DNA of 64,000 nucleotides from Xylaria sp. FL1777 (lineage: Eukaryota > Ascomycota > Sordariomycetes > Xylariales > Xylariaceae). The stretch spans positions 124,001-188,000 of the forward strand of contig MU400577.1 of the NCBI GenBank assembly GCA_022578965.1, in the 5' to 3' direction. The position numbers and the translations under genes are program-made. Under the pieces are notes generated by a model, which saw only the letters and a list, made by a program, of their open reading frames with translations, was not told where the DNA came from and did not search any database. Every line of letters starts with the position of its first letter. Positions within the stretch are counted from its first letter, which is position 1. Of this stretch, positions 11,436 through 23,123 are shown piece by piece.

Positions 11436-13824
11436 AATGCTTAAATCCCGGGTTGCTTGAAGGAATATAATGTTACACTTGAGGTAGGCACGTCCTGGAG
11501 GGAGCGAGTAGATAGGCTTGAGTACTAAGGTAACTGGCAAGGTCGTGGCAGTGCTTGACGAGTCAATGAGTGAGAGCTGACTGATTGAAAATTGAATGTA
11601 CTGGTTAAATGAAATAATTTATAGAGGCGATCGTCCTTGTCTGATGGGCAGCAATATTCGATCTTAGGTAGATGAATGAGTCCCTATGGACAGTAATAGT
11701 CACATTACCACCTATACAAACTCAAGCCTACTAAATGGGTAGCAATATGACCAGATTCTTGTCGTCGAGTGCCTATAGAGAATATAATCAAGTTAGGGAG
11801 CTTAAGTAAGCTACCATCGAGGTTGTCTAGTAACTGACATCATATATATCTAATACCCACACATCTAATGAAAACACCCCACCTAGTAATGAATTGCGTT
11901 ACTCATCAACTTCCAAGTTGTCAAGGTCTATAAGAACAATTATACATTTATACATCCTGCTGTATTGCTGGCGGGGAGCAATAGGTTAGTAACACCATGG
12001 GCATGAAAAAACAAAAAAATAGAAATAACTATGTGGCGTTATAGATCTTAAGAAGCTGGTGAATAAATGCATTCATTATGAGGTGGGGTGTTTTACTTAG
12101 TGGTTACTAACTCCGATGTCTATACCTTTCATCTTGATCTAGGTAGTATGCTGTGCGCAGCATCTATATATTGTGTTGGTCTGTTTCTGTAGAAGGAGCA
12201 GAGTATTCAATTTGTGACTGACAATGATATGTATCCCTAAACTTCTAGTTACCTAGTCACTTCGAATAGTCCCCATGTGCGATATTAAACCTCGTCTCAT
12301 GACTACCTGCCTAGGTAGCAGATCTACCTCTCAATCTAGACATGCTAGGATAATTAATTCGGAAAACCGAATTAAGATAAGACGGCCGGTAAGAGAGCAC
12401 TCAAAGATTAATAGTTAGTTACCTTATTTACATATAAATAATAGACTAGCATATTCTAGGTTACTGGTCTGAACTTCTTAGGTATTATACCCCTTTATAT
12501 TCCTGGGCTTGCTTATCTAAAGTATGCAACTAACCTAGTGCGACATCATAATAGAGTTACAGGGGCTAAATTATACGTAGTATGGTCACGTTAGCTGATT
12601 GTAGCATACTCATAGTAACGATGATTGGATTTGATCAGTATTATACTTAGCGCACAAGCATAAGAAAATATTGTAATTACGATGACCTAGCCAGATACTT
12701 TTCATGTAGACTTGCAACTTCTCTGCAGTTACGATCCGGTCATGTGCGTATACATCTATTGGTAGGTACATACTATGGTGTGTAGAGAAAGAGGGCTAGC
12801 AGGGCTGACATAAGATTAAACAACTAAAAATAGATAGCACTAAGCAGCTTCGAGACAGATAAGATAAAGGTGAAGGAAAAACCAATGGCTATGTGATATG
12901 TGATATCCTACTGTAGTGTAAGTAAAGATGACAGCTAGCGAGTTTCGGGTCAGGCTGATATCAGCAGTCTATGGTACATGTGGAGATTGTCTTATACAGT
13001 ATCCGTTTCTCCGTTCACCTTCTTGCAGAGTTGTCAGTAATTATACGAAATGTAGTGTAAGTACATCGTTCCGCTGCTCGCTCACTCCTTTACTATATAT
13101 AAGTGTTGCGTTGATAAGTATCTACTTATAGGTATTTTCACTTACTTCTTCTACATGTAACTCATTTGAACAAATCCTTGGAAGAGAGAAAGTATATGTA
13201 AGTACCGTCCTCGAAACATTATGTAGGGGATGCATTAGTCTACTTCATATTCTTTTGTTTTTGTTTCATGGCCCCCGGATTTTGTCCCCAACCGGCCAAA
13301 ACCTCTTTTAGCACAGGGGCTGCTAGCCAGCCAATGAGGGGGCTGTCTTCTTCTAAGCCGTTCATTACATCTACTGTATCTCAGATTCCCAGCATCTAAA
13401 AGCGGAGCCACTGTGACAGGTACGGGACTTAGAATCGTAACCATGCGAGCCAAGGCAGCGGTTACGTCTCTTATGCCGCCTTGGTCTTTGTACTGCCACC
13501 TCCCTCTTCGACCCTTTTCGCCCGCCGGTAATACGCATGCATGTCCGTAGATCGAGTATCGTGTCAGCACATAATTGAGTAGTGACAGTAGTATTGCCAA
13601 TGAATCTCCATCACCATCACCATCACCATTACCGATGCCACGAGATATCCGCCTCCAATTCAATAAAGACGGCAGCCGTGGTTTGATGGCCATGATGATG
13701 ATGGCCTGAAGCGCGTTCCGATCTTGGCAATCCTGACAACCCTGCCGCCTGGCGAGAATCTCATCTTTGCCAGCCCTTCGTTGTCAGCTTCACGAGTGAT
13801 CCTTATCTCTGCAAGCGCGTCGCC
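11436..13824. other. AT-rich intergenic region
   Basis: About 2.4 kb of AT-rich DNA between the divergently transcribed GH15 and F-box genes. It is full of stops and contains CCTAGGTAG-type words near 12300 and GTAGTGTAAGTA words near 12912 and 13052. A CATCAC hexamer repeat lies at about 13608-13632. A 152-codon minus-strand frame at 13235-13693 has no family resemblance and probably lies in the F-box gene promoter. Confidence 0.55.
13608..13632. repeat. CATCAC hexamer repeat
   Basis: Four near-perfect copies of the hexamer CATCAC lie about 200 bp upstream of the F-box gene start codon. This is a simple repeat in a probable promoter. Confidence 0.75.
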
Positions 13825-16800
13825 ATGGCATCGCCTGAACCTCCATCTCTGCCTGCTCCGTCGTCGTCACCATCGCCGCTTTCTCCTCTACCGGACGAGA
13901 AATCTCTCAGTCAGCCCCCTCCGTCGGCCGTTGAGACACTCCCGGACGAGATCATAGAGCAGTAAGCCCACGACCCTCGCTCATGCTTTTCCCCTGCCTA
14001 GTTTTCCATCTGTCGTGTTCTCTGTGATTTTGACAACGACTGTAGAATCTTGCAAGTCACCGACCCCGATACCTTCGCTTCTCTCGTCCTCCTTAATACG
14101 AAATGGAGGCGCATCTCTCAGCAAGCCCACCTCTACGCCCATCACCTCTCGCGATGTCACTCGTACGCTACGAGCCACCCTTCCATACCTGCGGCATCGA
14201 TCGTCGAGGATAATCTGCCCAACTTGCGGCGGAGCTTCGCCCGCGAAGTGAAACGAAACCTCTTCGAAGCCTATTTGCGACCTAGAAAGACCGTTGTCAA
14301 ACTGATCTCTAATTCGATTAGCTCATCTTCTGCGCCTGGCGGCGAAGGCATGCAGTTCAGCCCCTCGCCTCGCGGCCACCATCTCCTTGCCTATAATTCC
14401 TCTCGGATTTATGTTTTGAATCTCAGAGGTCCTACCCTGGCCGTGAAACGGGAGCTCAAGATCTTACGTCGCCCGGTTTCAACATGCATTGTAGACGATG
14501 GTAGTTTTCTAGCCGTCCTGTCAACGGATATGCAAGTTGACCTCTATGATTTGAATCAAACGCCCCCCCGTAGGAAGCAATCTCTTATCTTGGACAACAC
14601 ACCTAGAGCAATGACCCTGTCTCCTTGCGGCCGGGTCTTGGCAGCTGCGTATGAGGGTGGCATAGAGGTCTCCTCTCTCAGCCCTGGCGCTCTTCCAACC
14701 GAACGTAGAGCTGTCAAATGCGATGGTGTAGATGCCCTGTCTTTTTCCCTGGACGGCACACAACTTTTGGGCACTACGACAAATTCCACGACCCCGAATA
14801 CCGTTATACTGACGGCACCATATTACGACCCTGGTAGCCAAATGGCAAACGATGATATTAGTGCATTATGGACAACCTCTATTTTGTTCCCCAACACAAG
14901 CCGAGACTGTAGCCATGCCGTTCTTTTACAGGAGTCCAGTTCGATGGAGGCAACATGGACATTCACCTACGATAGGAGTTTCGAGACGTTCCGCGCCGTG
15001 CGAATAGACGATCTCCGTAACGGTACCACGTACTTTACTGGCCCTGTTCCTACGACCGATTCACCGGGACCACTGCTACCATGCACTTTGCCTGCTGCCA
15101 ACTATCAGGGAGAACTGGTCTCTGCTGGGTTTCAGGGGAAGCATATCTGGCTATATGGCGTACCCGAGGACTTAGAAGCCATGCCAGAGGTTCACCATAC
15201 ACTGGAATCCTCTTCACCTAATCTTCATCGACGAAGTAGTGGGCACTCTGTTCGTTCACCCTCACGGATACAAGAGAGCCACGGATTTCGTGTTCCACAA
15301 TGGCAGATTCTCTGTGACAAGCTGCGCAATACCTTTATTAGTGGGCGAATGATAGCCGAATCGGGTGGTGTCAGCAATGTCAAATGGGTCTCTGGCTTTG
15401 GACAATCATCCCTTCAGGAGCGTTTGATCATTGCATCCAAGGGAATTGTGCCTCACAGACAAATTACTGAAGAGGAAGGTATTGATTTCGTTGACGGTGG
15501 GAGAATTACTATTCTCGATTTCGATTATAGCCTGGAGAATGGCCAAGAGCAGGAGGTTACAATCGAGGTAGGGACGATGGAGCCCGAAGTCCTTGAAGAA
15601 GAGCATCGAGACATGGACACCGAGGTTGCTATTGTGAGGAGGAGGACGGTGGCTCAACGAAGAGGTAATCGAAGTGGTGTAATGCGCGCCTCTACCACCG
15701 TTAGTCGTCACGCTGAAGCTCTACTTCGGACACCTGCTACTGAGGAAGACATGGAGGACCCCTTAATCCCAAGGCGCATGGTAACAGCTCGGGACCGATC
15801 TCCATCCCCTATTCCAGATCCCCTGGATGATGTATCCTTGGAAGAGGCTCGAGAAGCACTTGATGCTCCATACACACATGCTAGCCCACGGTCCGGCACT
15901 ACTCTGCGTAGAGCTGCGACGGCTGCCGCTGTCAACCGCCAGCGTAACCCTCCACCTCCATCTGCTGGTCGTGTTGAATATAGACGAGCTGATGGAAGGG
16001 CGGAGCATCCTCATGAAAGTGATGCTGATAACTGGGTACCTCCCCCTCCCCCATATTCTAAAGAAGACCCGGTGGTGGACCTGCCTTCCTTTCTACGCCA
16101 TACTCCCATCCCGGGGATTACACTTGCGGCTCCAAATCCTCCCACTTCAGACGTTATCCCGCCAGTGCCCCCACTACCAAACGTACTGTCGGTTCCCCGG
16201 CTCTCTTCAGCTGGTACAACGGCTCTAACTAACCGACCTGAATTACCACGTATTCACACTTCCCCCCCTCGAAATGATCGGCCTCGTCAAGTCTTCGAAG
16301 GCAATGCTGTGTCACAGCAGACTACACATGACATGATTCAGAGGAGAGATAGAGAGATTGCTGTACGATCAAGCACTTTTGTACAAAGTAGAGAACCGTA
16401 CCGTGAAGATGCTGACACTGAGGATATCTACGATGCATCTCCTATTGGAACACCTTCGCTTGAAGACTCAGCATCACGGGCACGGCAGATCTCAGGAGCA
16501 ACACCAGAATGCGACCTGTCTTCCGTCGGGACCCAATCGTCGTTGATGGAGTATACTCCCAATTCGTCGAGATCTCTGCCTCCTGGAGGTGTTAGCTTAG
16601 GCTCGACTCACTCATATGAACCGATCTTGAGTATCCCTTTGTCATCTACTAGTGGTCCCCTGTCACAAGGTGAACTACGTGAGGGCAAAGGCGTTAACCA
16701 AACTCCTATCGTTGGTCGGTTGCTGAATGCATCGACATGGCCAAAAGTACTTGGCGCTCCATCGCACACATCAGCCTCTACGCTCGCTGGCTATCCTCAC

Positions 16801-17496
16801 TCCGCCCCACCAACTAATCTGAACAATGAAGAATTGATAGCGGCATCACTACCGCCTAAGTCGGGGCTGAAGGAGGCCATGAGTTCACACGACAGCAGGA
16901 ACGGTACTGGGGTATCCGGCTCTATGTCGGGCAGTATGCACTCCTCACGAGCGGCAACCATTGGACGTAGTGATCATGATAATGGCCCGCGACGATTCAG
17001 TCTCCTACATCGACGACCTCCGTCCCCTCCCGAGCACCCACTTATTATCAGTACTCCAACTGGTGTAGCTGGGGCGTTTGACGTGTCTCAACCAAGCACC
17101 GCTGGCATCTCATATGGCCCAGTGCTCCACGCTCCAGTTCCTCGTCATCCACGACCAACTCCCGGGAATCCCTTGAATCAGCCGACCGTCGAGCGACTAG
17201 AGACTATCACCGGCGGCGGGCCCAGAGGTAACCCGGAGACCTCGAGCGTTCCACCTCCATCCTCTTCTCAAATTTTCACGCGTCACCGAACTAGTGTGCA
17301 TCGCCGCCCAAGTCGAGCTCGCCGAGGCGCTCTGAAAAATCTCCAAGATGCTAGAGAGAAGGGTTGGACAGGACGCAAGAAGAAGAAAAAGATAGAAGAA
17401 CATGAGGTGGCATCAACTGCAGGCTGGACAGATGTTCCGTTCCCATCAGATGGATCACCGACCCAGACTAAAGAAAAGAGATGCGTAGTCATGTGA
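13825..17496 (+). CDS. F-box protein with predicted C-terminal CaaX prenylation box
   Basis: A large F-box protein, probably a substrate adaptor of an SCF (Skp1-cullin-F-box) ubiquitin ligase. Exon 1 is 13825-13961, the intron 13962-14045 and exon 2 14046-17496, giving 1195 aa in phase. The intron splits the F-box (residues about 38-85), which begins LPDEIIEQILQVTDPDTFAS and continues LVLLNTKWRRISQQAHLY. Residues about 110-380 have WD/quinoprotein-like beta-strand repeats such as GGEGMQFSPSPRGHHLLAYN and MTLSPCGRVLAAAYEGGIEV, which suggests a beta-propeller for substrate binding. The rest is Pro/Ser/Arg-rich and probably disordered. The protein ends KRCVVM, a good CaaX motif for farnesylation, with a run of five lysines about 35 residues earlier. 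Membrane tethering is inferred. I do not recognise a named orthologue. Confidence 0.9.
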
Positions 17497-18358
17497 AAAA
17501 GCTGTACAGATTTTACGACGAGCGGAGAACTATAAGTATTGGGACTTGCGCATTACGGAAACCTGAATGAACTGATATTATGTAATCACTTTGAAATTGG
17601 CGATACCCAACTGCTATGTTACTAAATTTAGAGACAGGGAATATTTGGGAAGGATAGGCAGGAACTGCCTTGGAACGAGCTGTGTTTTTGGCCTTTGGTA
17701 TGGGTAGTCCTTGTGTGAAATAGTGGCGCTCCTGGAGTCTTGGGATGCTGGAATGCATAAATTCGCTCGCTATCTAGGCGTGTAGAGATTTGGTGATGAA
17801 GCAACAAAAAATTAACGAGATACTTGAAATAAAAGTCTATGTATAGAAGGAATCTGCAGTAAGATCTGATCAATCTTATTATGATGACAATGAAACTGAC
17901 GCTCCTGAGTCTAGATGAGCTAACACTTGATAGCGATGACATTTATCGGCGTGGACTCAAAGTGAACAAGATAACTCCCCTCGTGCTGCTGATGAATTAT
18001 TATACAACTATGATGCCTAGTTACACTTGGAGTAAGTTTGTGGAAAACTCGTTCAACTCACTCTTAGCTATCCGTAATTTAAAGCCCCTAATCCCTAACG
18101 CCGCGTTCGATACTGCTAGGAAGATCCAGTAATACAAATCCTACCAATTATTAACGCCAGGCTATGCATCAAGTCCCTCTCCTTTCATGACTTGTAGTAC
18201 AGTTGAGAGGGGGAGTTGGGTATCGCGGAATAAGATGAGAGTACCTGGTGCTTCTCTCCCCCTTTTTTTCGACATATTTTGCTCCTTTTGAGCGAGTATT
18301 AGATCTAATTCCATTCTGTCCATTCCACTTATAACTCTTAGGCGAGAGCGTCATATGC
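17497..18358. other. intergenic between convergent genes
   Basis: About 860 bp between the stop codons of the F-box gene and the convergent TAF3-like gene. It is AT-rich and should contain both 3' UTRs. Small open frames here, for example at 17881-18132, resemble no known family. Confidence 0.6.
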
Positions 18359-19275
18359 TCACTCGAAATCTATCATCTCCACTTCCTCGTCCGTCAGTGA
18401 ACTCAGCCCGGAACTAGGAGGGCGAGAATCGTTATCGTTGTTTGTTCTGGGTTGCGGGTCAGGCGGCCGTAACGATGCCTCTCGCATCCTCGCAGCCCAA
18501 GCCGCAAGGCTCGTGTCGGGCCCTCCCTCTACCAACACGTCGCCATGGTCGATGCTGCGTCCCAAGATGGTGCCGGCGTACTTGGAATCTTGATCGGTCT
18601 TGTTATGTTTCCTTTTCAATGCTGTTGAAAGACGAAACAAGCAGAATTAGCTAATCAGTTAAATCTTAGGTAAAACATGGGGATAAAAAGCAAGTAATAG
18701 GCCATGGTCCAGGGGAACTTACCATCTAAATAATCCGACGGCCGCTCCTCCACTGTACCATCTTCTCCTTCCGCGCCCGCTGCTATGGCACCCGGGGGAG
18801 CGACAACGCCGGCAATCTTGCGTATGCGCAGATTCTTGCGGCCCGTGGCCCAGCGGATGAACTCGTCAACGCCCCTCGTATCCTCCACCTCATCATTGTC
18901 GTACCCGTGCAGCGCGTCGTCGTCGCCATCCGCGGCGTCACCGAGGCTGAGGCTGAGACTGAGACGGCGACGCTTCGCCGACGGTGCCGGGTCGGCATTG
19001 GGCCAGAGCGCGCCGCAGTCCTCCAGCGCAAGCCGCACGTCGACGACGTCGGGCGTGCCCGGGGGGCCGAGGTAGTTGTTCAGCGTGGCGTGCTCGGCCG
19101 TGCGCTTCGAGATGTTGTAGAGCTGCTGGCCGGCGAGCTCGGTGAGGCAGTCTATGGTGCTGGCCGTCGACGCGTAGTAGCCCTGGGCGCGCAGTATCTG
19201 GAGGATTGCGGGGCGCAGGAGCGCGTGGTGTATCTCGGACGGCGTGTACAGTCGGTGGCCGTTGTACGATGCCAT
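18359..19275 (-). CDS. TFIID TAF3-like protein with Bromo_TP histone fold
   Basis: A bromodomain-associated (Bromo_TP) histone-fold protein, most like TAF3 of the general transcription factor TFIID; TAF8 is the main alternative. Exons are 19275-18723 and 18621-18359, joined in phase to give 271 aa. The histone fold occupies about residues 12-90 (HHALLRPAILQILRAQGYYA, STASTIDCLTELAGQQLYNI, then VVDVRLALEDCGALWP). A short basic stretch (AKRRRLSLSLSLG) and an acidic run follow. Then comes EFIRWATGRKNLRIRKIAG and a Ser/Pro-rich acidic tail ending EEVEMIDFE. No PHD finger is present; animal TAF3 has one, while yeast TAF3 does not. The start is the first ATG of the frame. The gene is divergent from TAF7, about 1.1 kb away, so two probable TFIID subunits share one upstream region. 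Confidence 0.8.
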
Positions 19276-20360
19276 GGCTTCGGTTCTTGGTTCGCCCCTC
19301 TACTACCTAGGTACCTAGGGAGGGGAGTCTACACACATGCAGCGAATGAATGCGTTGACAGGGGAGAGAAAGGCCGAATTGGTGGTTGACGCGCTAGACG
19401 TGTGGAAGAGAAGAAGTCCGCATGTTGGACGGGATGGAAGCTACGTATTGGATTTCATGGGCTGTGCAGCTCGAGGAGCTGTTTGTAAATAAAGTTATGG
19501 CAACTAAGGTGGTACCCAGGTACCTAGTACAATTGAACATTCAGTAGAGCCCCCACCACGCAGCGATAATGGGGTGCATCTTTCAATTCATACCCACTAA
19601 AACCCACCATATCTAGCTGTAGAGTACTTCTCCAATTTTGTACTTTACTTCATGACAACGTTGTTGTCTTTAATGGTTAATTTGGGAATAGGCAACTTAT
19701 AGGGATGTACCTTAGATATGCTCGCTTGAGCTTGGCTTGAGCAAAATTTGCTTTTGCATAAGCTACTGTACATAAAATGGATATAAAACTTATAAAGTTA
19801 CTGCCACATTGAAGTGACGGTATCTCCGCATAAAATAGACAGACTGCTGAGCCAAAGAGGTACTTGCGCTAAGCCTAATTTGCCATGCCAACTCAAAGTG
19901 GATTGGGGGCTCTACATGTAGAAACGGAATATCGAGGCGCGACCCTAAATTCTACATATATGACCTGCGGTCTTCACCACTTTATTTCAGAGTGCGAGGC
20001 GTGAGGTGTGCGACTAGACCACGTCTTGTACCCTAGCAGTACTGCCCTAGTATACATGCGAAAGTACACGCCAACGACTTTTTAGCTCCATTTGATCTAC
20101 ATACTGTTCCTGGCCGTCACGTCACCTGTGGGTTGCTGACTAGCGTTCTCGCGGTCCCTTTGGATATTGCCATCAATCTCCCGTCCACAACTCGATCGGA
20201 CTATTACCAACCGCCTTCAGTCTGCCTGCATTCGACGTCTCGTCTTATCGCACCACCTCGCATTGCATTGCATCGCATCGCATACATCATATCACACCGT
20301 TGCCTGGCCTGGCCTACCCTCGTCACTTGCCTAGAGGACAGCCCAGAAGACAGCTCCGCA
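19276..20360. other. shared upstream region of TAF3-like and TAF7 genes
   Basis: About 1.1 kb between divergent start codons, so it should hold both promoters. Visible elements are two stretches with CCTAGGTACC words (about 19304-19320 and 19512-19532) and five CATNG pentamers at 20261-20285. The frame of TAF7 stays open upstream to 20133, but I regard that part as 5' UTR. Confidence 0.6.
20261..20285 (+). repeat. CATNG pentamer tandem repeat upstream of TAF7
   Basis: Five pentamers (CATTG, CATTG, CATCG, CATCG, CATAC) lie in tandem about 75-100 bp upstream of the TAF7 start codon. A longer array of the same type lies at 29585-29619. Confidence 0.8.
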
Positions 20361-21965
20361 ATGGCTTCCATTAACGCCAAACCGTCCTTGAAGCTCAATA
20401 CAAACCACCAACAGATGCCTCCTCCGTCCGTCGCCTCCGTCGCCTCTGTGACTCCCGCAACCGAGAATCCGCGGCCCATCCTCAAGCTCAACACAAGCTC
20501 AAGACAGTCGTCCTTTAGCGGCGATGGCGTAATCCCCACGCCTTCTACTGAGAAGAAGATCAAGATCAAGCTCAACAGCCAACCGGGTACGCCGGCTCCA
20601 ACTATCACCGCTCAGGCACCTCGTGCTACAAAGACGAAGGCAGGGCGAACCTCCAAACCAACTGCAAAACTCACCGAGTCCAAGAAACGCGCCTACGAGA
20701 GTGACGAAGATACGCCGCTGTCTATCACCAGAGCCGAACACCGTCCAAGCAAGACTATCAAACTCACACATAAAACCACCCACAAAATAAAGGCTTCTCC
20801 CGCTACGCCGCACTCAGTCAGTACGCCTATTAACTCTATCAGATTTAAGCCTAAGGGGGAGCCTATCTCCCACCGGCCTGGAGATGCGTACGACTCCGAG
20901 GCCAGCGATCGCGAAGTAGATCCCCAACGAGAGACCAATTTTATCCTCCGTGTTATGGATGGTGAGCCCGCGCAGTACCTAAAGAAAGCATTAGCAGAAG
21001 GTACAATCGGCCAACCTAAAGCTAGCGGCGGTGCCGATTTTTCTGTACAATTCGTCGACAATAGGGAACGTCGAGCGATGGTGACGATCAATAGCATCAA
21101 TTATGCAGCTGTCTTGGTCCAGCTACCGACTATCACCGAAGCTATGAAGACTTGGGATCGCAAAAGCATGATGAAAAATTCCGATATCACTGAGATGTTG
21201 CTGTGCTTTGCCGTCGTCAGTAACGAGATGGAAGCTAGGGTAACACCCTTACCGCCTATGGTAATAAAGAACGAACTCAAGTGGCCCCACGGCATAACAC
21301 CTCCCATGCATGATGCTCCGAACCGGCGATTTAGAAAAACCTTGTCGGAGAAACAGTGGGAGCGTACGCAGAACATGGTAACCAAACTTCTCGAGGATGA
21401 TGCAGCGGCAGACGAGGTCAGAACGGATCTAACCATGGAGGATGATGGTTATGGGAATTCTGATGATGAGGAAGATGCTGAAGGCGAACTTGAGCCAGAC
21501 GACTATTTCGGCGATCAGACTCAACAAGATATGGACTTGGATGCCGAAGCGGAGTTGGAAGAAGAAGATTTATTAAGAGAGTTCTTGGCCGATGATGAAG
21601 AGCTTGGAGGTGCTACCCCTGCGACACAGCTAGAAGCTCCTACACCTATGACTATGGGTGCAAATACGCCCATGCCTCTCCAAGAAGAACAGGTTTCTGA
21701 AGAAGATGAGGATGAGGAGGACATCTCCGATGAAGACGAAGATGACGATGAGGAAGGTGATGACGACGATGGTGGCCACGACCGAGAACGCAAGCAACAG
21801 CTCAGCGAATTGCACGAGCTCCAGAAGCAGCTGGAGGAAGCTGAGAAGAAACTAGAAGTTACAGCAATGCCCATTCTCCAAAAACGTCTCACTTCAAGTA
21901 TTGAAAACATCAAGAAGGAGATAAACGTCAAGAGAGCCGCTCTCGGGTTAACGGAAGAGGACTAG
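20361..21965 (+). CDS. TAF7: TFIID subunit TAF7
   Basis: TAF7 binds TAF1 in TFIID and restrains its acetyltransferase activity until initiation. The TAFII55 N-terminal domain lies at about residues 186-325: RETNFILRVM, the stretch FSVQFVDNRERRAMVTINSI, then YAAVLVQLPTITEAMKTWDR and WPHGITPPMH. Before it is a Lys/Thr/Pro-rich disordered stretch of about 180 residues with a repeated LKLNT motif. After it come very acidic runs (Asp/Glu-rich, about residues 360-475) and a terminal coiled coil (LSELHELQKQLEEAEKKLEV). I start at the ATG at 20361 (MASINAKPSL, 534 aa), since the preceding in-frame sequence to 20133 looks like UTR. The gene is a single exon. The frame stays open for 96 more codons after the TAG at 21963, with coding-like sequence; see findings. 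Confidence 0.9.
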   Translation: MASINAKPSLKLNTNHQQMPPPSVASVASVTPATENPRPILKLNTSSRQSSFSGDGVIPTPSTEKKIKIKLNSQPGTPAPTITAQAPRATKTKAGRTSKPTAKLTESKKRAYESDEDTPLSITRAEHRPSKTIKLTHKTTHKIKASPATPHSVSTPINSIRFKPKGEPISHRPGDAYDSEASDREVDPQRETNFILRVMDGEPAQYLKKALAEGTIGQPKASGGADFSVQFVDNRERRAMVTINSINYAAVLVQLPTITEAMKTWDRKSMMKNSDITEMLLCFAVVSNEMEARVTPLPPMVIKNELKWPHGITPPMHDAPNRRFRKTLSEKQWERTQNMVTKLLEDDAAADEVRTDLTMEDDGYGNSDDEEDAEGELEPDDYFGDQTQQDMDLDAEAELEEEDLLREFLADDEELGGATPATQLEAPTPMTMGANTPMPLQEEQVSEEDEDEEDISDEDEDDDEEGDDDDGGHDRERKQQLSELHELQKQLEEAEKKLEVTAMPILQKRLTSSIENIKKEINVKRAALGLTEED

Positions 21966-22256
21966 GAGCTCTCCGTAGCTGAGAAGACGCGTGCTGAAGT
22001 CCTGGAGTATCTTGCGATGAGGCCTATGACTCGGGACTTAAGATCATCGTACGAGCGTCAGGTTTCGGATCTGGACACAACCATTGCTCATATTAGGTTA
22101 CGCAGACAAGAAACGGGCCAATTCGAAAAAAAGGAAAACCTGTTCCTTGATGCATCCTTATCTTCCAGTGCCACGAGTGAAGGGAGTGCGCCGGGTGAGA
22201 CTCCAGACACTTCTTTTACAGCAGATAAAGACAATGAAGGTCTTTTCTCGCGCTGA
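21966..22256 (+). other. in-frame open extension after the TAF7 stop
   Basis: Directly after the TAG of TAF7 the same frame is open for 96 codons to a TGA at 22254-22256. The translation is charged and helix-like at first (ELSVAEKTRAEVLEYLAM, SSYERQVSDLDTTIAHIRLR), then Ser/Thr/Glu-rich. It looks more like the continuation of the preceding coiled coil than like random UTR. It may be translated by stop readthrough, be a recent loss of C-terminus, or reflect a sequencing error. Confidence 0.45.
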
Positions 22257-23123
22257 ACTGAATACCTATCCACTAAATGGACTCATGGTACGATATCAAG
22301 TTGACCATGATCTATATAGGCCTGACAGACATGCAGTGGCAATCGTCGAGAAGCAAGATTGAAGCGGTTGAGAACAGCGGGGTTTTGTCGTTTGCATGCA
22401 TACATGATGTGTTGATATTTCTTATGAGATCGGAGGGAGGGAAGAAGGAAAGGGAAGGGAAGGGTCAGGGCACAGGAAAATATATGATACCCCCTCTGTT
22501 TTACTCAGTTTTGTATCTTGCTATCTGCTATATAATTGAAGTATAGCTCCTACGGTCATTGGATCATTGTGCGTACGTGCAGGTGTTCCTGTGTGTCTTC
22601 GTAAAGCCGCCTTATCGTTGACCCATCTCTTTGAACTGAGATAGTCATGGCATCATTGGTTACTTCGCCAAGAATAAAGACCAGGGAAATTGATAAAAGC
22701 CGATATTTTTCTATTATACAGCTCTTGCTTGAATGAAGAAGCGTCCGGCATGCAGCAGTGAATTCTATACACACCATCTCCCTCTAGACTTGGCTTGATT
22801 ATTTATGCGTACAAGACATATATACACGGCGGTCGTGAGTTCATGGACAGACAAATATCCCCGTCTTGTCTATCAGTGAGCTACCTTGTTTTTCATCCCC
22901 CCTCTCTTCTTGTTTTTGCTCCTAAGTTAAAGCTTTCACTAGACCGCCAGTATAGGTGCATTCAGCGCTCTTAAGCTATAGTGCATTCCCAGCCCCCAAT
23001 ACCTATCAGGGGTTGGTAGGAGAAGAGCGGAGAGTAGAGAGACCTGGTAGAGAGACCTGGGGAACCCCCCGTAGAGTTCCTTCGGACCACCAACCCCTAT
23101 AACCCCCCGAGAGGACGGGCTCA
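22257..23123. other. intergenic between convergent TAF7 and mL54 genes
   Basis: About 870 bp holding the two 3' UTRs. It includes a GGGAAGGAAA-type purine run near 22436-22465, a 13-bp direct duplication (TAGAGAGACCTGG at 23035-23047 and 23048-23060) and 10-bp inverted arms at 23008-23017 and 23089-23098 near the mL54 stop. No gene is recognised. Confidence 0.55.
23008..23098 (-). repeat. inverted repeat in the probable 3' UTR of mL54
   Basis: The arms AGGGGTTGGT (23008-23017) and ACCAACCCCT (23089-23098) are perfectly complementary over 10 bp with a 71-nt loop. The loop contains a direct 13-bp duplication. The structure lies 26-116 nt past the stop codon on the minus strand. Confidence 0.6.

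Noticed and set aside
13235..13693. 152-codon minus-strand frame
   Set aside because: It has no family resemblance, includes a hexamer repeat, and lies where the F-box gene promoter should be.
20133..20360. 76-codon N-terminal extension of TAF7
   Set aside because: It includes a pentamer repeat and no conserved features. The ATG at 20361 starts a more typical TAF7.
21521..21931. 136-codon minus-strand frame rich in Ser
   Set aside because: It mirrors the Asp/Glu-rich codons of TAF7 and shows no independent features.
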